From: Variovorax sp. Root411
GTDB taxonomy: Bacteria; Pseudomonadota; Gammaproteobacteria; Burkholderiales; Burkholderiaceae_C
Direction of reading: 5' to 3'
DNA: 64,000 nucleotides
Assembly (NCBI RefSeq): GCF_001425205.1
Contig: NZ_LMDW01000020.1
Coordinates: forward strand, 398,183 to 462,182
Below, piece by piece: positions 46,350-55,098 of the stretch. Every line of letters begins with the position of its first letter. Position 1 is the first letter of the stretch. Under the pieces are notes generated by a model. The model was not told the origin of the DNA and searched no databases. It saw only the letters and a list, made by a program, of their open reading frames with translations. A program made the position numbers and the translations under genes.

Positions 46350-46691
46350 ATGCCGACCTACGACTACGCCTGCGGGCAGTGCGGGGGCTTCGAGGCGTTG
46401 CGGCCCTCAGGCCTACGCGACGAGCCGGCTGCGTGCCCCGATTGCGGATGCGCTTCGCCGCGCGTGCTGTCGGCCGCGCCGCGGCTCGCACTGATGGCCT
46501 CTGGCACGCGCCGCGGCATGGAAACCAACGAGCGCGCGCGGCACGAGCCGGGCAGCTCGCGCGACTACGCGCGCTTCAAGCACCCGGCGGGGTGCGGCTG
46601 CTGCGGCTCGGGCAAACGAAGCGCGACGGTGACGGCGCCGAGCGGGGCCAAGTCTGCGCCGTCACGGCGACCGTGGATGATCAGCCACTGA
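46350..46691 (+). CDS. fmdB: FmdB-family zinc-ribbon protein
   Basis: A 113-residue protein. The zinc ribbon is YDYACGQCG at residues 4-12 and AACPDCGCAS further on (two CxxC knuckles). A second Cys group is CGCCGSG. FmdB was named as a putative regulator in the Methylophilus formamidase operon; the true function is not established. It starts 8 bp after fmdA, so it is the last gene of the operon. The C-terminal 30 residues are basic and probably disordered. Confidence 0.85.
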   Translation: MPTYDYACGQCGGFEALRPSGLRDEPAACPDCGCASPRVLSAAPRLALMASGTRRGMETNERARHEPGSSRDYARFKHPAGCGCCGSGKRSATVTAPSGAKSAPSRRPWMISH

Positions 46692-46820
46692 AGACCAGTT
46701 GTTTTTCAAGGGCTCGATTGTTTCAATCCCGTGAACGCCGTGGTTCCTTTTGCCGGCGTTTTCCGAGGCTTTTCAGGATCAAACTTCTCCTCACCAACCA
46801 ACCCCCTGAAGGAGATTGAA

Positions 46821-47171
46821 ATGAATGCCTCGAAGATCCTCGCTGCTGCTGCTCTCTCGCTCCTGGCCGCTGCCGGAGCTCATGCAGAAACCTACGACGG
46901 CGTGCACGTCGTGAACTCTTCTGTCACCCGCGCGGAAGTCGCACCGCAAGCCGCTGCCGCCGCACGCGCCGGCAACGAGTACGCCGATGCCTCCAGCGCT
47001 GGTGCACAGACCTTCACGTCGACCGCCAACCGCGCGACCGTGCAAGCCGAAGCCGTTGCCAAGGCCCACGACCCGCTCGCCAGCCTCGACCGCCGCGCGT
47101 TCTACCGCGACGAAGTGCCGCAAGCCTACAAGAAGCCCAGCGTGTCGTTCACGCGCCAAGCAGGCCTGTAA
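46821..47171 (+). CDS. Small secreted protein, DUF4148-like
   Basis: A 116-residue protein with signal peptide MNASKILAAAALSLLAAAGA (cleavage after AHA). GGAG lies 8 bases before the ATG. The mature part is Ala-rich with a C-terminal RRAFYRDEVPQAYKKP. It resembles the short periplasmic Burkholderiales proteins labelled DUF4148. Function is unknown. It has its own terminator and appears monocistronic. Confidence 0.6.
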   Translation: MNASKILAAAALSLLAAAGAHAETYDGVHVVNSSVTRAEVAPQAAAAARAGNEYADASSAGAQTFTSTANRATVQAEAVAKAHDPLASLDRRAFYRDEVPQAYKKPSVSFTRQAGL

Positions 47172-47196
47172 GCCGAACCGGCAAGCATGAAGAACG

Positions 47197-47215
47197 GGCC
47201 TTCGGGCCTTTTCTT
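47197..47215 (+). terminator. Intrinsic terminator
   Basis: GGCC-TTCG-GGCC hairpin followed by TTTTCTT, just after the small secreted-protein gene. AAGAAC before the stem lets it work partly on the minus strand too, which would serve the convergent RraA gene. Confidence 0.7.
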
Positions 47216-47247
47216 CGTGTCCGCGTCATCGACTGATGACGCCGACC

Positions 47248-47952
47248 CTAGAGGATCTCGTTTTCCTTGAGAACGCCCGCGTTGCGCAGCGCGGAGTTCA
47301 GCCATTTGGCAGCCGTGTTGCCATTCTTGATGGCCTCGATGCGCGCAGCCTCGTCCTCGACCTTCTTCGCCGCCGTCTGAAGAAGCGTCTCCACCTTCTC
47401 CCGCTCGATGACGACCACGCCATCCGCATCGCCGATGACGAGATCGCCGGGGCGTACCGCCACGCCGCCCACAGACACTGGATGCCCGATGCGCCCCGAG
47501 GCCAGCTTGGTCGGCCCATTGGGATTGGTGCCGACCGAGAACACCGGGAAGTCCATCTCGTCGATTTCCACGCTGTCGCGCACCGCGCCGTCGATCACCA
47601 CGCCCGCGATGCCGACCTGGCGGCAGGCGTTCATCATGATCGTGCCCATGAGGGCTGCGCTCTGGTCGCCCTTGCCGTCGATCACCAGCACGTCGCCGGG
47701 CTTCGCGAGCGCGATGGCGGCATGGATCATCAGGTTGTCGCCGGGCCGCACTTCCACCGTGAGCGCGCTGCCCGCCAGTGTCATCCGATGGCGCAAGGCC
47801 TGGATGCGGCCGTGCAGGGCGCCGCGGCGGCCCGCCACGTCGGCGAGGATGGCCGGCTGGAAGGCCGAAGCCTGGCGAATCTGCTCGGAGGAGACGCGCT
47901 CGAAGTCGCGGACGATGTCTGGAAGCTGGTTCATGCTCGGGTTCCCGTTCAT
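47248..47952 (-). CDS. RraA-family protein (HMG/CHA aldolase-like)
   Basis: A 234-residue protein of the RraA / 4-hydroxy-4-methyl-2-oxoglutarate aldolase family. Key segments are RPGDNLMIHAAIALAKPGDVLVIDG, then GTIMMNACRQVGIAGVVIDGAVRD with the catalytic Arg-Asp. The first ATG (47952) overlaps the upstream stop as ATGA; the ATG at 47934 is an alternative start. Members split pyruvate-derived aldol compounds from aromatic catabolism, or act on oxaloacetate. It is the last gene in a set with a Bug receptor and an aminotransferase. Confidence 0.85.
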   Translation of the reverse strand: MNGNPSMNQLPDIVRDFERVSSEQIRQASAFQPAILADVAGRRGALHGRIQALRHRMTLAGSALTVEVRPGDNLMIHAAIALAKPGDVLVIDGKGDQSAALMGTIMMNACRQVGIAGVVIDGAVRDSVEIDEMDFPVFSVGTNPNGPTKLASGRIGHPVSVGGVAVRPGDLVIGDADGVVVIEREKVETLLQTAAKKVEDEAARIEAIKNGNTAAKWLNSALRNAGVLKENEIL

Positions 47953-48935
47953 TCGGCCTTGACGTCGGCGTCCTTCACCACGCGGCCCCACTTGCGCTTG
48001 TCCGCAGCCAGGAAGGCGCGGAACTGCTCCGGCGTGCTTCCCACGGGCTCCAGCCCGTCGGCGATGAGCCGCTTGGCAATCTCGGGCATCGCCAGCACCT
48101 TGGCGACTTCGCGCTGGATGCGCTCGACCACGGCCGTCGGCGTGTTCTTCGGCGCGCAGATGCCGGCCCAGGTCACGGGGTCGAAGTCGGGAACGCCGGC
48201 TTCCGCCACGGTCGGGATGTCCGGAAAGGCCGGCAGCCGGCGCGGGCTGGCGACCGCCAGTGCGCGCAGCTTGCCCGAGCGGGCGTACTGCATCGAGCTC
48301 ACGGGCTGGTCGAAGATCATCGAGACCTGGCCCGCGATGAGGTCCGTCATCGCCTGGCCGGTGCCCTTGTAGGCCACGTGGACGATGTCGATGCCCGCGC
48401 GGCTCTTCAGCATTTCGCCCGCAAGGTGCCCGCCCGTTGCCGTGCCCGAGGAGGCGAAGTTGATCTCGCCGGGCTTCTGCCTGGCGTAGGCGATGAGTTC
48501 CTTCACGCTCTTCACCGGCAGATTCGAATTGACCAGCAGCATGTAGGGCGCGTTGACCACCTGCGTGACCGGCACGATGTCCTTCTCGGAGTCGAAGGGC
48601 ATGCTCTTGAGCACATGCGGCTGAATCGACAGCGTGCCCGTGGTGCACATCAGCAGCGTGTGTCCGTCGGCGGGCGCGGCGAGCATGGCCGACGCGGCGA
48701 TGTTGCCGCCGGCGCCCGGCCGGTTGTCGATCAGCACCTGCTGCCCGAGTCCTTCGGCCAGCTTCGGCCCGATCAGGCGCGCCACCATGTCGTTGGAGCC
48801 GCCGGGCGAGAAGCCCACGAGGATCTTGATCGGCTTCGACGGAAAGGCATCGGCGGCCCATGCGTGGGTGGTGCCGAACCAGGCGGTGCCGATGGCAAGG
48901 GCCGGCAGCAGCTTCAGAAGGGGGCGGAGTTTCAT
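47949..48935 (-). CDS. Bug/TTT-family periplasmic solute-binding protein
   Basis: A 328-residue TctC-like protein with signal peptide MKLRPLLKLLPALAIGTAWF (cleavage near AWA-AD). Signatures are FPSKPIKILVGFSPGGSNDM, LIDNRPGAGGNIAAS and HVAYKGTGQAMTDLIAGQV. It overlaps both neighbours by 4 bp (ATGA), so it is translationally coupled to the aminotransferase and RraA genes. No TctA/B genes are near. It probably binds the carboxylate handled by those two enzymes. Confidence 0.88.
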   Translation of the reverse strand: MKLRPLLKLLPALAIGTAWFGTTHAWAADAFPSKPIKILVGFSPGGSNDMVARLIGPKLAEGLGQQVLIDNRPGAGGNIAASAMLAAPADGHTLLMCTTGTLSIQPHVLKSMPFDSEKDIVPVTQVVNAPYMLLVNSNLPVKSVKELIAYARQKPGEINFASSGTATGGHLAGEMLKSRAGIDIVHVAYKGTGQAMTDLIAGQVSMIFDQPVSSMQYARSGKLRALAVASPRRLPAFPDIPTVAEAGVPDFDPVTWAGICAPKNTPTAVVERIQREVAKVLAMPEIAKRLIADGLEPVGSTPEQFRAFLAADKRKWGRVVKDADVKAE

Positions 48936-50161
48936 TGCGGTTCCTGGTTGATGGCTTGACCCGAGAGTTCGTCGCGTGCCCGCGCGATGCGTCGGCAGCC
49001 TTCCAGCAGCTGCTCGGTGCTGGCTGCGAAGGAGATGCGGAAATGCGTGGGCACCCCGTAGGCGCTGCCCTGGAGTGCAGCGAGATTCTGCGAGTCGAGC
49101 AGGTGCATCACCCAGTCGTCGCTGCTGTCGATTGCCGTGCCCTTGCGGGTGCGAAGCCCGAAGAGCGCGCTGCATGAGGCGAAGACGTAGAACGCACCGT
49201 CGGGCACTTCGCAGCGGATGCCGTCGATGGCATTGAGCGCGGCGACCACCATGTCGCGCCGCGTTTCGTATTCGCGCCGGTTGCTGGCGATGGTGTCCTG
49301 CGGCCCCGTGAGTGCCGCGACGGCCGCCGCCTGGGCGATCGAGTTCGGGCCGGACGTGCTTTGCGACTGCAGCTTGACCATCGCCTTGATGAGCGCCGAG
49401 GGGCCCGCGCCGTAGCCGATGCGCCAGCCAGTCATCGCGTAGGCCTTGGAGACGCCGTTCACCGTCAGCGTGCGGTCCTTGAGGTCGGGCGCCGCCTCGG
49501 CCATGGTGGCGAACTCGACGCCGCCATAGATCAGGTGCTCGTAGATGTCGTCGGTCAGTATCCAGACGTGCGGATGGCGCCGCAGCACCTCCGCCAGCGC
49601 CTGGAGCTCGGCGCGCGTGTACGTCGCCCCGCTCGGGTTGTTCGGCGAGTTGAGCATCAGCCAGCGCGTCCTGCCGGTGATGGCGCGCTCGAGGTCGGCG
49701 GCCTGGAGCTTGAAGCCCGCCGCCGCCGGGCAGTCGACGAAGACCGGGACACCGCCGGCCAGCAGGGCGATGTCGGGGTAGGACACCCAGTAGGGCGCCG
49801 GCACGATGACCTCGTCGCCCGCCGCGACCGTGCACATGAGCGCGTTGAAGATCACCTGCTTGGCGCCGGTGCCCACGATGATCTCGCCCGGCGCGTAGGC
49901 CAGCCTGTTCTCGCGCAGGAGCTTGCCCGCGGTGGCTTCCTTTAGCGCCGGCGTGCCACCGACGTCGGTGTAGCGGGTCTGGCCGTCCGCCATGGCGCGG
50001 GTTGCGGCCTCCTTGATGTGGGCTGGCGTGTCGAAGTCGGGCTCGCCCGCCGTCAGGCCGAGGATGTCCCGGCCCATTGCGCGCAGTTCGCGCGCCCTCT
50101 GGCCGGCCATGGAGCTGGGGGAAGGCTTGATACGGTTCAGGCGTGGAGCGATGTGAAGCAT
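48932..50161 (-). CDS. Class I aminotransferase (aspartate aminotransferase-like)
   Basis: A 409-residue PLP enzyme of fold type I. Conserved segments are GLTAGEPDFDTPAHIKEAA, NSPNNPSGATY and the PLP lysine K239 in VNGVSKAYAMTGWRIGY, with the Arg of FRISFA near the C-terminus. It belongs to the AspC-I-gamma group of broad-specificity aspartate/prephenate aminotransferases. As first gene of the coupled set it may convert an amino acid to the 2-oxo acid cleaved by the RraA-like aldolase. That link is inference. The divergent LysR gene starts 102 bp away. Confidence 0.88.
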   Translation of the reverse strand: MLHIAPRLNRIKPSPSSMAGQRARELRAMGRDILGLTAGEPDFDTPAHIKEAATRAMADGQTRYTDVGGTPALKEATAGKLLRENRLAYAPGEIIVGTGAKQVIFNALMCTVAAGDEVIVPAPYWVSYPDIALLAGGVPVFVDCPAAAGFKLQAADLERAITGRTRWLMLNSPNNPSGATYTRAELQALAEVLRRHPHVWILTDDIYEHLIYGGVEFATMAEAAPDLKDRTLTVNGVSKAYAMTGWRIGYGAGPSALIKAMVKLQSQSTSGPNSIAQAAAVAALTGPQDTIASNRREYETRRDMVVAALNAIDGIRCEVPDGAFYVFASCSALFGLRTRKGTAIDSSDDWVMHLLDSQNLAALQGSAYGVPTHFRISFAASTEQLLEGCRRIARARDELSGQAINQEPQ

Positions 50162-50263
50162 GCGCGCAGTATCGAAGTGCGCCCGCCGCGGGACAAACGA
50201 GAAATCGGAGCGGCGAGGTATTCCTTTTCCTCCTGCGCAGCCATGGGCGTACATTCCGGCGGA

Positions 50264-51268
50264 ATGAACTTCACCTTCAAGCAGCTGGAGGCGTTTCTCT
50301 TCAGCGCCAAGCTCCAGAGCTTCAGCGCGGCGGCGGTGAAGCTGCACACCACGCAGTCGGCCATCTCGAAGCGCCTGGCCGAGCTCGAGGATTCGCTCGG
50401 CGGCCCCTTGCTGCATCGCACCTCGCACGGCCTGGAATTGGCTCACTCCGGCCGCGAACTGCTGCCGCTCGCGGAAGAGGCCTTGCGGCTCTGGCAGCGC
50501 ATCCAGCATGACATCAGCCTCGACAAGACGCTGCGCGGCACCTTCCGCGTGGGCGTGACGGAACTGATCGCGATGACCTGGCTCACGCGGCTGATCCAGT
50601 TGCTGCAGAAATTGCACCCCGAGGTGACGCTCGAGCCGGTGGTGGATGCGGGACTGACGCTCTTCGAGCGGCTGGAAGCCAATAAGCTCGACCTGACCAT
50701 CATGCCCGGCACCTTCTGGGGGCAGGCCTTCGAGTCGATCAAGGTGGGGCAGGTCGACCAGGCCTGGATCGCGAGCCCGAGACTGGGCATTCCACAGCGG
50801 GCGCTGAAGCCGCACGAATTTGCCGACTATCCGGTGATCGAGCAGCCCGCCGGTGCCTCGAAGAACAGGTTCTACGAGGCTTGGCGCGCAGAGCATGGCT
50901 TCCGCTTCGGCAAGGTACTGCTGACGAACAGCACGACCGTGTTGCGCGAGCTGACGATCAGCGGCTTCGGCATCAGCCAGCAGGCGCTCGACTATGTGCG
51001 CCCGGACATCAGGAGCGGCCTGCTGCGCGTCGTCAGGAGCGACCCGATGCCGCCGCCGCTGGTCTACAGCGCCGTCTACCGGCGCGACAACGCCAGTCCC
51101 ACGCTGGCGCGCATCGTCGAGCTGGCGGTGAAGACATGCGATTTCACTTCGAGGGCGAGCCAGCACGACGTGGCGCCGGCGAACCCGCCGCGCGGTTCGG
51201 GCTCGACGCTGCGGCAGCGCTCGCAGCGCCAGGTGGCGAAGAAGCCCGCGAGGAAGACCCGGAGGTAG
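50264..51268 (+). CDS. LysR-family transcriptional regulator
   Basis: A 334-residue regulator. The HTH is at residues about 3-62 (FTFKQLEAFLFSAKLQSFSA, AAVKLHTTQSAISKRLAELE), and the effector domain is about 90-300. A Lys/Arg-rich tail (about 300-334) is unusual. ATG 50264 is the normal LysR start; 50243 is possible. It is divergent from the aminotransferase/Bug/RraA set, which it most likely controls. Confidence 0.9.
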   Translation: MNFTFKQLEAFLFSAKLQSFSAAAVKLHTTQSAISKRLAELEDSLGGPLLHRTSHGLELAHSGRELLPLAEEALRLWQRIQHDISLDKTLRGTFRVGVTELIAMTWLTRLIQLLQKLHPEVTLEPVVDAGLTLFERLEANKLDLTIMPGTFWGQAFESIKVGQVDQAWIASPRLGIPQRALKPHEFADYPVIEQPAGASKNRFYEAWRAEHGFRFGKVLLTNSTTVLRELTISGFGISQQALDYVRPDIRSGLLRVVRSDPMPPPLVYSAVYRRDNASPTLARIVELAVKTCDFTSRASQHDVAPANPPRGSGSTLRQRSQRQVAKKPARKTRR

Positions 51269-51301
51269 CTGAAACGGCAGGCAGTTTTTCGTTGGGTTTT
51301 G

Positions 51302-51327
51302 AAAATATACGCGTTGAGTATATATTT
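51302..51327. promoter_or_regulatory. AT-rich inverted repeat before the HTH-ATCase gene
   Basis: AAAATATAC and GTATATATTT form an imperfect dyad (8 of 10 positions) with a GCGTTGA spacer, ending 7 bp before the ATG at 51335. It overlaps the probable -10/ribosome-site zone. AATATACGC recurs inside the gene at 51540-51548. It may be an operator for the HTH part of the downstream protein. Confidence 0.5.
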
Positions 51328-51334
51328 GCGGCCC

Positions 51335-52630
51335 ATGAACATGCCGCAACAGGTGCTCCTCCGCGACGCGATGCGTCAACTCAACATGACGCGCGACGCT
51401 TTCGCGGAGCGCATCGGCAGTCGAAGAAGGGCGCTGGACGCCTGGCTGCTGCCCGACGAGTCCAATGAATTCAGGGCCATGCCCGAAGTGGCCCGGCGCT
51501 TCGTGAGCGAAATCCTGGCTTCTGACGGGCGTCGCGCAGAATATACGCAAAGCGCATATGAAAGCGCCTTGCGAAAGTCGCTTGCCACTGAAGGCTCGCA
51601 CCACCTGCTCTCGGTCAGCCAGTTCAACCGCGACGCCATCGACGAGCTGTTCCAGCTGGCCGACGTCATGCAGCCCATCGCGCGCCGACGCAAGGTCAGC
51701 CGCGTGCTCGAAGGCGCCGTGCTGGCCAATCTTTTCTTCGAGGCCAGCACGCGCACGCGCGTGAGCTTCGGCGCGGCGTTCTGCCGGCTCGGCGGCTCGG
51801 TGTGCGACACCACCGGCTTCACCTTCTCGTCGATGGCCAAGGGCGAATCGATCTACGACACCAGCCGCGTGATCAGCGGCTATGTCGACGCCATCGTGGT
51901 GCGGCATCCGGAGCAGGGCTCGGTCGCCGAATTCGCGCGCGCCACCAACGTGCCGGTCATCAACGGCGGCGACGGGCCCGGCGAACATCCGAGCCAGGCG
52001 CTGCTAGACCTGTACACCATCCAGCGCGAGTTCTCGCGCCTGGGCAAGCTGGTGGACGGTGCGCACATCGCCATGGTCGGCGACCTGAAATACGGGCGCA
52101 CCGTGCACTCGCTCATCAAGCTGCTCGCGCTGTACAAGGGGCTGAAGTTCACGCTGATCTCGCCGCCGTCGCTCGCGATGCCGGCGGAAATCGTGGACGC
52201 CGTGAGCCGCAACGGTCATGTGGTCCAGACTGCCGCCACGCCGGCGCAGGCGCTGGCCGGCGCCGACATCATCTACGCCACGCGCATCCAGAAAGAGCGT
52301 TTCGCGCATGACGAAATGCTGGAGGGCTTCGACAACGCCTTCGAGATCAACCGCGCACTCATCGAATCGGCCTGCAAGCCCGAGGTGGTGGTGATGCACC
52401 CGCTGCCGCGCGACGGCCGCCCCGGCTCGCACGACCTCAGCGTCGACCTGAACAACGATCCGCGCCTGGCCATCTTCCGCCAGACCGACAACGGTATTCC
52501 CGTGCGCATGGCGATCTTCGCCACGCTGCTGGGCGTGGAAAAGCTCGTGAGCCGCTCGATGCGCGATGCGGCCTGGACGCCGCCCTCGCACATCGGGCCG
52601 GACGACAGCGTGTTCCACGGGCTCGACTGA
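51335..52630 (+). CDS. pyrB: Aspartate carbamoyltransferase with N-terminal HTH-like extension
   Basis: A 431-residue protein, some 110 longer than catalytic PyrB. Residues about 1-65 (LRDAMRQLNMTRDAFAERIG, SRRRALDAWLLP) look like a Cro/antitoxin-type helix-turn-helix. The transferase part starts near 85: the carbamoyl-phosphate motif is FFEASTRTRVSF, and HPSQALLDL, DLKYGRTVHSL and HPLPRDGRPG are all present. It makes carbamoyl aspartate for pyrimidine synthesis. Such extended forms are known in Burkholderiales, but the role of the extension is not. No other pyr genes are near. Confidence 0.9.
   Translation: MNMPQQVLLRDAMRQLNMTRDAFAERIGSRRRALDAWLLPDESNEFRAMPEVARRFVSEILASDGRRAEYTQSAYESALRKSLATEGSHHLLSVSQFNRDAIDELFQLADVMQPIARRRKVSRVLEGAVLANLFFEASTRTRVSFGAAFCRLGGSVCDTTGFTFSSMAKGESIYDTSRVISGYVDAIVVRHPEQGSVAEFARATNVPVINGGDGPGEHPSQALLDLYTIQREFSRLGKLVDGAHIAMVGDLKYGRTVHSLIKLLALYKGLKFTLISPPSLAMPAEIVDAVSRNGHVVQTAATPAQALAGADIIYATRIQKERFAHDEMLEGFDNAFEINRALIESACKPEVVVMHPLPRDGRPGSHDLSVDLNNDPRLAIFRQTDNGIPVRMAIFATLLGVEKLVSRSMRDAAWTPPSHIGPDDSVFHGLD
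51541..51559. promoter_or_regulatory. Dyad inside the HTH-ATCase coding region
   Basis: ATATACGC-AAA-GCGCATAT, 7 of 8 pairs, at the junction between the HTH-like and enzyme parts of the gene. It shares AATATACGC with the upstream dyad. It may be a second operator or chance; the region is markedly AT-richer than its surroundings. Confidence 0.35.
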
Positions 52631-52673
52631 AACCTGTGCCATGGAGCAGCGCCCCTGACCGGCGCCGACGGCT

Positions 52674-54956
52674 TCAATCCCGCGTGAGCACGAAGCGCTT
52701 GCGGATGCCGCTCGCGGCCGAGGGCGCAACCCACAGGTCGAACTCGCCGGGCTCCACGGTCGGCTTCATGTCGCGGCCGATGAACGCCAGGTCGTCGGCC
52801 GTGAGCGTGAATTCGACGACCGTCGATGCGCCGGACGCAATGCTGACCTTGCGAAAGCCCTTGAGCTCGCGCACCGGGCGCGTCACGCTGGCTGCGCGCT
52901 CGCCGATGTAGAGCTGCACCACTTCCTGCGCATCGCGCTGGCCGGTGTTGGTGACGGCGGCGCGCACGCGCAGCGTGCCCGACAACGGCAGGCGCTCCGA
53001 ACTCAGCTCCACGCTGTCGTAGCGCACCGGCGCATACCCGATGCCGAAGCCGAAGGGGTAGAGCGCCTCGTTGGTCGCGTCCAGGTAGCGGGTCTTGAAG
53101 GCGGTGCCTGGTGCGTTCTCGGGCGAGGGGCGGCCGGTGCGCTTGTGGCCGTAGTAGTAGGGCACCTGGCCCGCCGTCTGCGGAAAACTCACGGGCAGGC
53201 GGCCCGAGGGATTGAAGTCGCCGAACACCACGTCGGCGATCGCGTTGCCGGTCTGCACGCCCAGGAACCATGTGACGAGGATGGCGCGCGCATCGCGCAC
53301 CGCACCCTTGAGCGCCATCGCGCGGCCGTTGCTCAGCAGCACGACCACCGGCTTGCCGGTGGCGGCCACGGCCTCCGCGAGATCCTGCTGCGCCTGCGGC
53401 AGGCCGATGTCGCTGCGCGAGCGCGCCTCGCCGGACATCTTCTGGCTCTCGCCGATGGCCAGCAGCACCACGTCGGCATCGCGCGCGGCGGCCACCGCGG
53501 CGTCGATGCCGCCGGGCAGCGCCGACTCGATGCCCGAGCCGCGCACCACGTTCACCGACGAACCGGACCCCAGCACAGCGCGCAGGCCTTGGTCGATGCC
53601 CACCGGCGCCGACTGGCCCGGGAACAGGCTCCAGGCGCCCATCAGATCGACGGTGCCTTCGGCGAAGGGGCCGATCAGCGCGATCTTCGTGCCGGCCTTG
53701 GGCAGCGGCAGCAGCATGCGCTCGTTCTTCAGCATCACGATGGAGCGGCGCGCGCTCTCGCGGGCCAGCGCGATGAATTCGGGGTTCTCGGTGCGTTGCG
53801 CGGCAGGCGGGCCGTCGAGGCCGCGCATGGGGTCGTCGAACAGGCCGAGCTTCTGTTTCACGCGCAGCACGCGGCGCACTGCGTCGTCGAGCCGCGCCAT
53901 CGGCACTTCGCCCGAAGCCACCAGCTCGGGCAGGTAGCGCGCGTACAGGCCGCTCTGCATGCTCACGTCGGTGCCGGCCATGAAGGCCTGCCTGGCCGCT
54001 TCGCGCGGGTTGGCGGCGTAGCCGTGCTCCACCAGTTCCTCATCGGCCGTGTAGTCGGACACCACGAAGCCCTTGAACTTCCATTCGTCGCGCAGCACGC
54101 CCGTGAGCAGCGCGGGGTTGGCGGTGGAGGGCACGCCGCCGATCTCGTTGAAGGCGCTCATGATCGACAGCGCGCCCGCGTCCAATGCCGCGCGGAAGGG
54201 CGGCAGGTACACCTCGCGCAGCGTGCGCTCGGAGATGTCGCTCACGCTGTAGTCGAGTCCGCCCTCGGCCGCGCCATAGGCCGCGAAGTGCTTGGGCGTG
54301 GCCAGCATGGCGTCGGGCCGCGAGAGGTCGGGGCCCTGGAAGCCTCGCACGCGCGCGGCGGCGAACTGCCTGGAGAGGTACGCGTCTTCGCCCGCGCCTT
54401 CGAGGCCGCGGCCCCAGCGCGCGTCGCGCGCGACATCGACCATCGGCGCGAAGGTCCAGCGGAAGCCGTCGGCCGTGGCTTCGACCGCCGCGGCGCGCGC
54501 GGTGCGCTCGGCGAGCGCGGGCTCCCAGCTCGACGCCTCGGCCAGCGGCATCGGGAACATGGTGCGAAAGCCGTGGATCACGTCCGCGCCGAAGATCAGC
54601 GGAATGCCCAGGCGCGACTCGTTCACCGCCATCTGCTGCAGCCGCCGCTTGCCCTCGAGGCCCGCGTTGTTGAACAGGCCCGTGAGGCGGCCGGCACGCA
54701 CGTCGGCGGTTTCCTGCTGCGCATTGCGCCAGCCCGCCTGCGGGTTGTTGGGGGTGTCGGTGTCGGCCGGGCCGTAGAGGCTGAGCTGGCCGGCCTTCTC
54801 CTGCACCGTCATGCGGGCGATGAGGGACTCGATGCGGGCCTCGGCCGGCTCCGCAGCATCTTCCGCAGGGGCGGCGGATACCGGGGGAAGCAGGAGCGCG
54901 AGGGAGAGAAAGGCCGAGGCGGGGGCTAGAAAGGAAGACGGGAATCGGACGTGCAT
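52674..54956 (-). CDS. bglX: Glycoside hydrolase family 3 beta-glucosidase
   Basis: A 760-residue periplasmic enzyme. ATG 54956 (GGGAGG upstream) gives a signal peptide ending near SAA. The GH3 N-domain has GIPLIFGADVIHGFRTMFP and ATPKHFAAYGA. The nucleophile is D301 in VVSDYTADEE (Tyr in place of the usual Trp). A C-terminal GH3 domain with KTIALIGPF-like text and an FnIII-like domain (TGQRDAQEVVQLYI) follow. It cleaves beta-glucosides in the periplasm. It is convergent with the ATCase gene and stands alone. Confidence 0.92.
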   Translation of the reverse strand: MHVRFPSSFLAPASAFLSLALLLPPVSAAPAEDAAEPAEARIESLIARMTVQEKAGQLSLYGPADTDTPNNPQAGWRNAQQETADVRAGRLTGLFNNAGLEGKRRLQQMAVNESRLGIPLIFGADVIHGFRTMFPMPLAEASSWEPALAERTARAAAVEATADGFRWTFAPMVDVARDARWGRGLEGAGEDAYLSRQFAAARVRGFQGPDLSRPDAMLATPKHFAAYGAAEGGLDYSVSDISERTLREVYLPPFRAALDAGALSIMSAFNEIGGVPSTANPALLTGVLRDEWKFKGFVVSDYTADEELVEHGYAANPREAARQAFMAGTDVSMQSGLYARYLPELVASGEVPMARLDDAVRRVLRVKQKLGLFDDPMRGLDGPPAAQRTENPEFIALARESARRSIVMLKNERMLLPLPKAGTKIALIGPFAEGTVDLMGAWSLFPGQSAPVGIDQGLRAVLGSGSSVNVVRGSGIESALPGGIDAAVAAARDADVVLLAIGESQKMSGEARSRSDIGLPQAQQDLAEAVAATGKPVVVLLSNGRAMALKGAVRDARAILVTWFLGVQTGNAIADVVFGDFNPSGRLPVSFPQTAGQVPYYYGHKRTGRPSPENAPGTAFKTRYLDATNEALYPFGFGIGYAPVRYDSVELSSERLPLSGTLRVRAAVTNTGQRDAQEVVQLYIGERAASVTRPVRELKGFRKVSIASGASTVVEFTLTADDLAFIGRDMKPTVEPGEFDLWVAPSAASGIRKRFVLTRD

Positions 54957-55098
54957 GGCCTCCCATTCTCCAGATAGAGCCTCCACCGTGCTTCGGCGGG
55001 TTTCCGGGGTATCCGTAGGCTTACTCCAATAACGCCTTGCGCCTTCGTCCAACCCGAAGGCGAATTGGAAGCTCTCGGAACCGGAGCCGGCGCGCGTC

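Noticed and set aside
39836-46691. Urease operon
   Set aside because: Transporter genes look urea-type, but no ureABC or accessory genes are present; formamidase takes their place.
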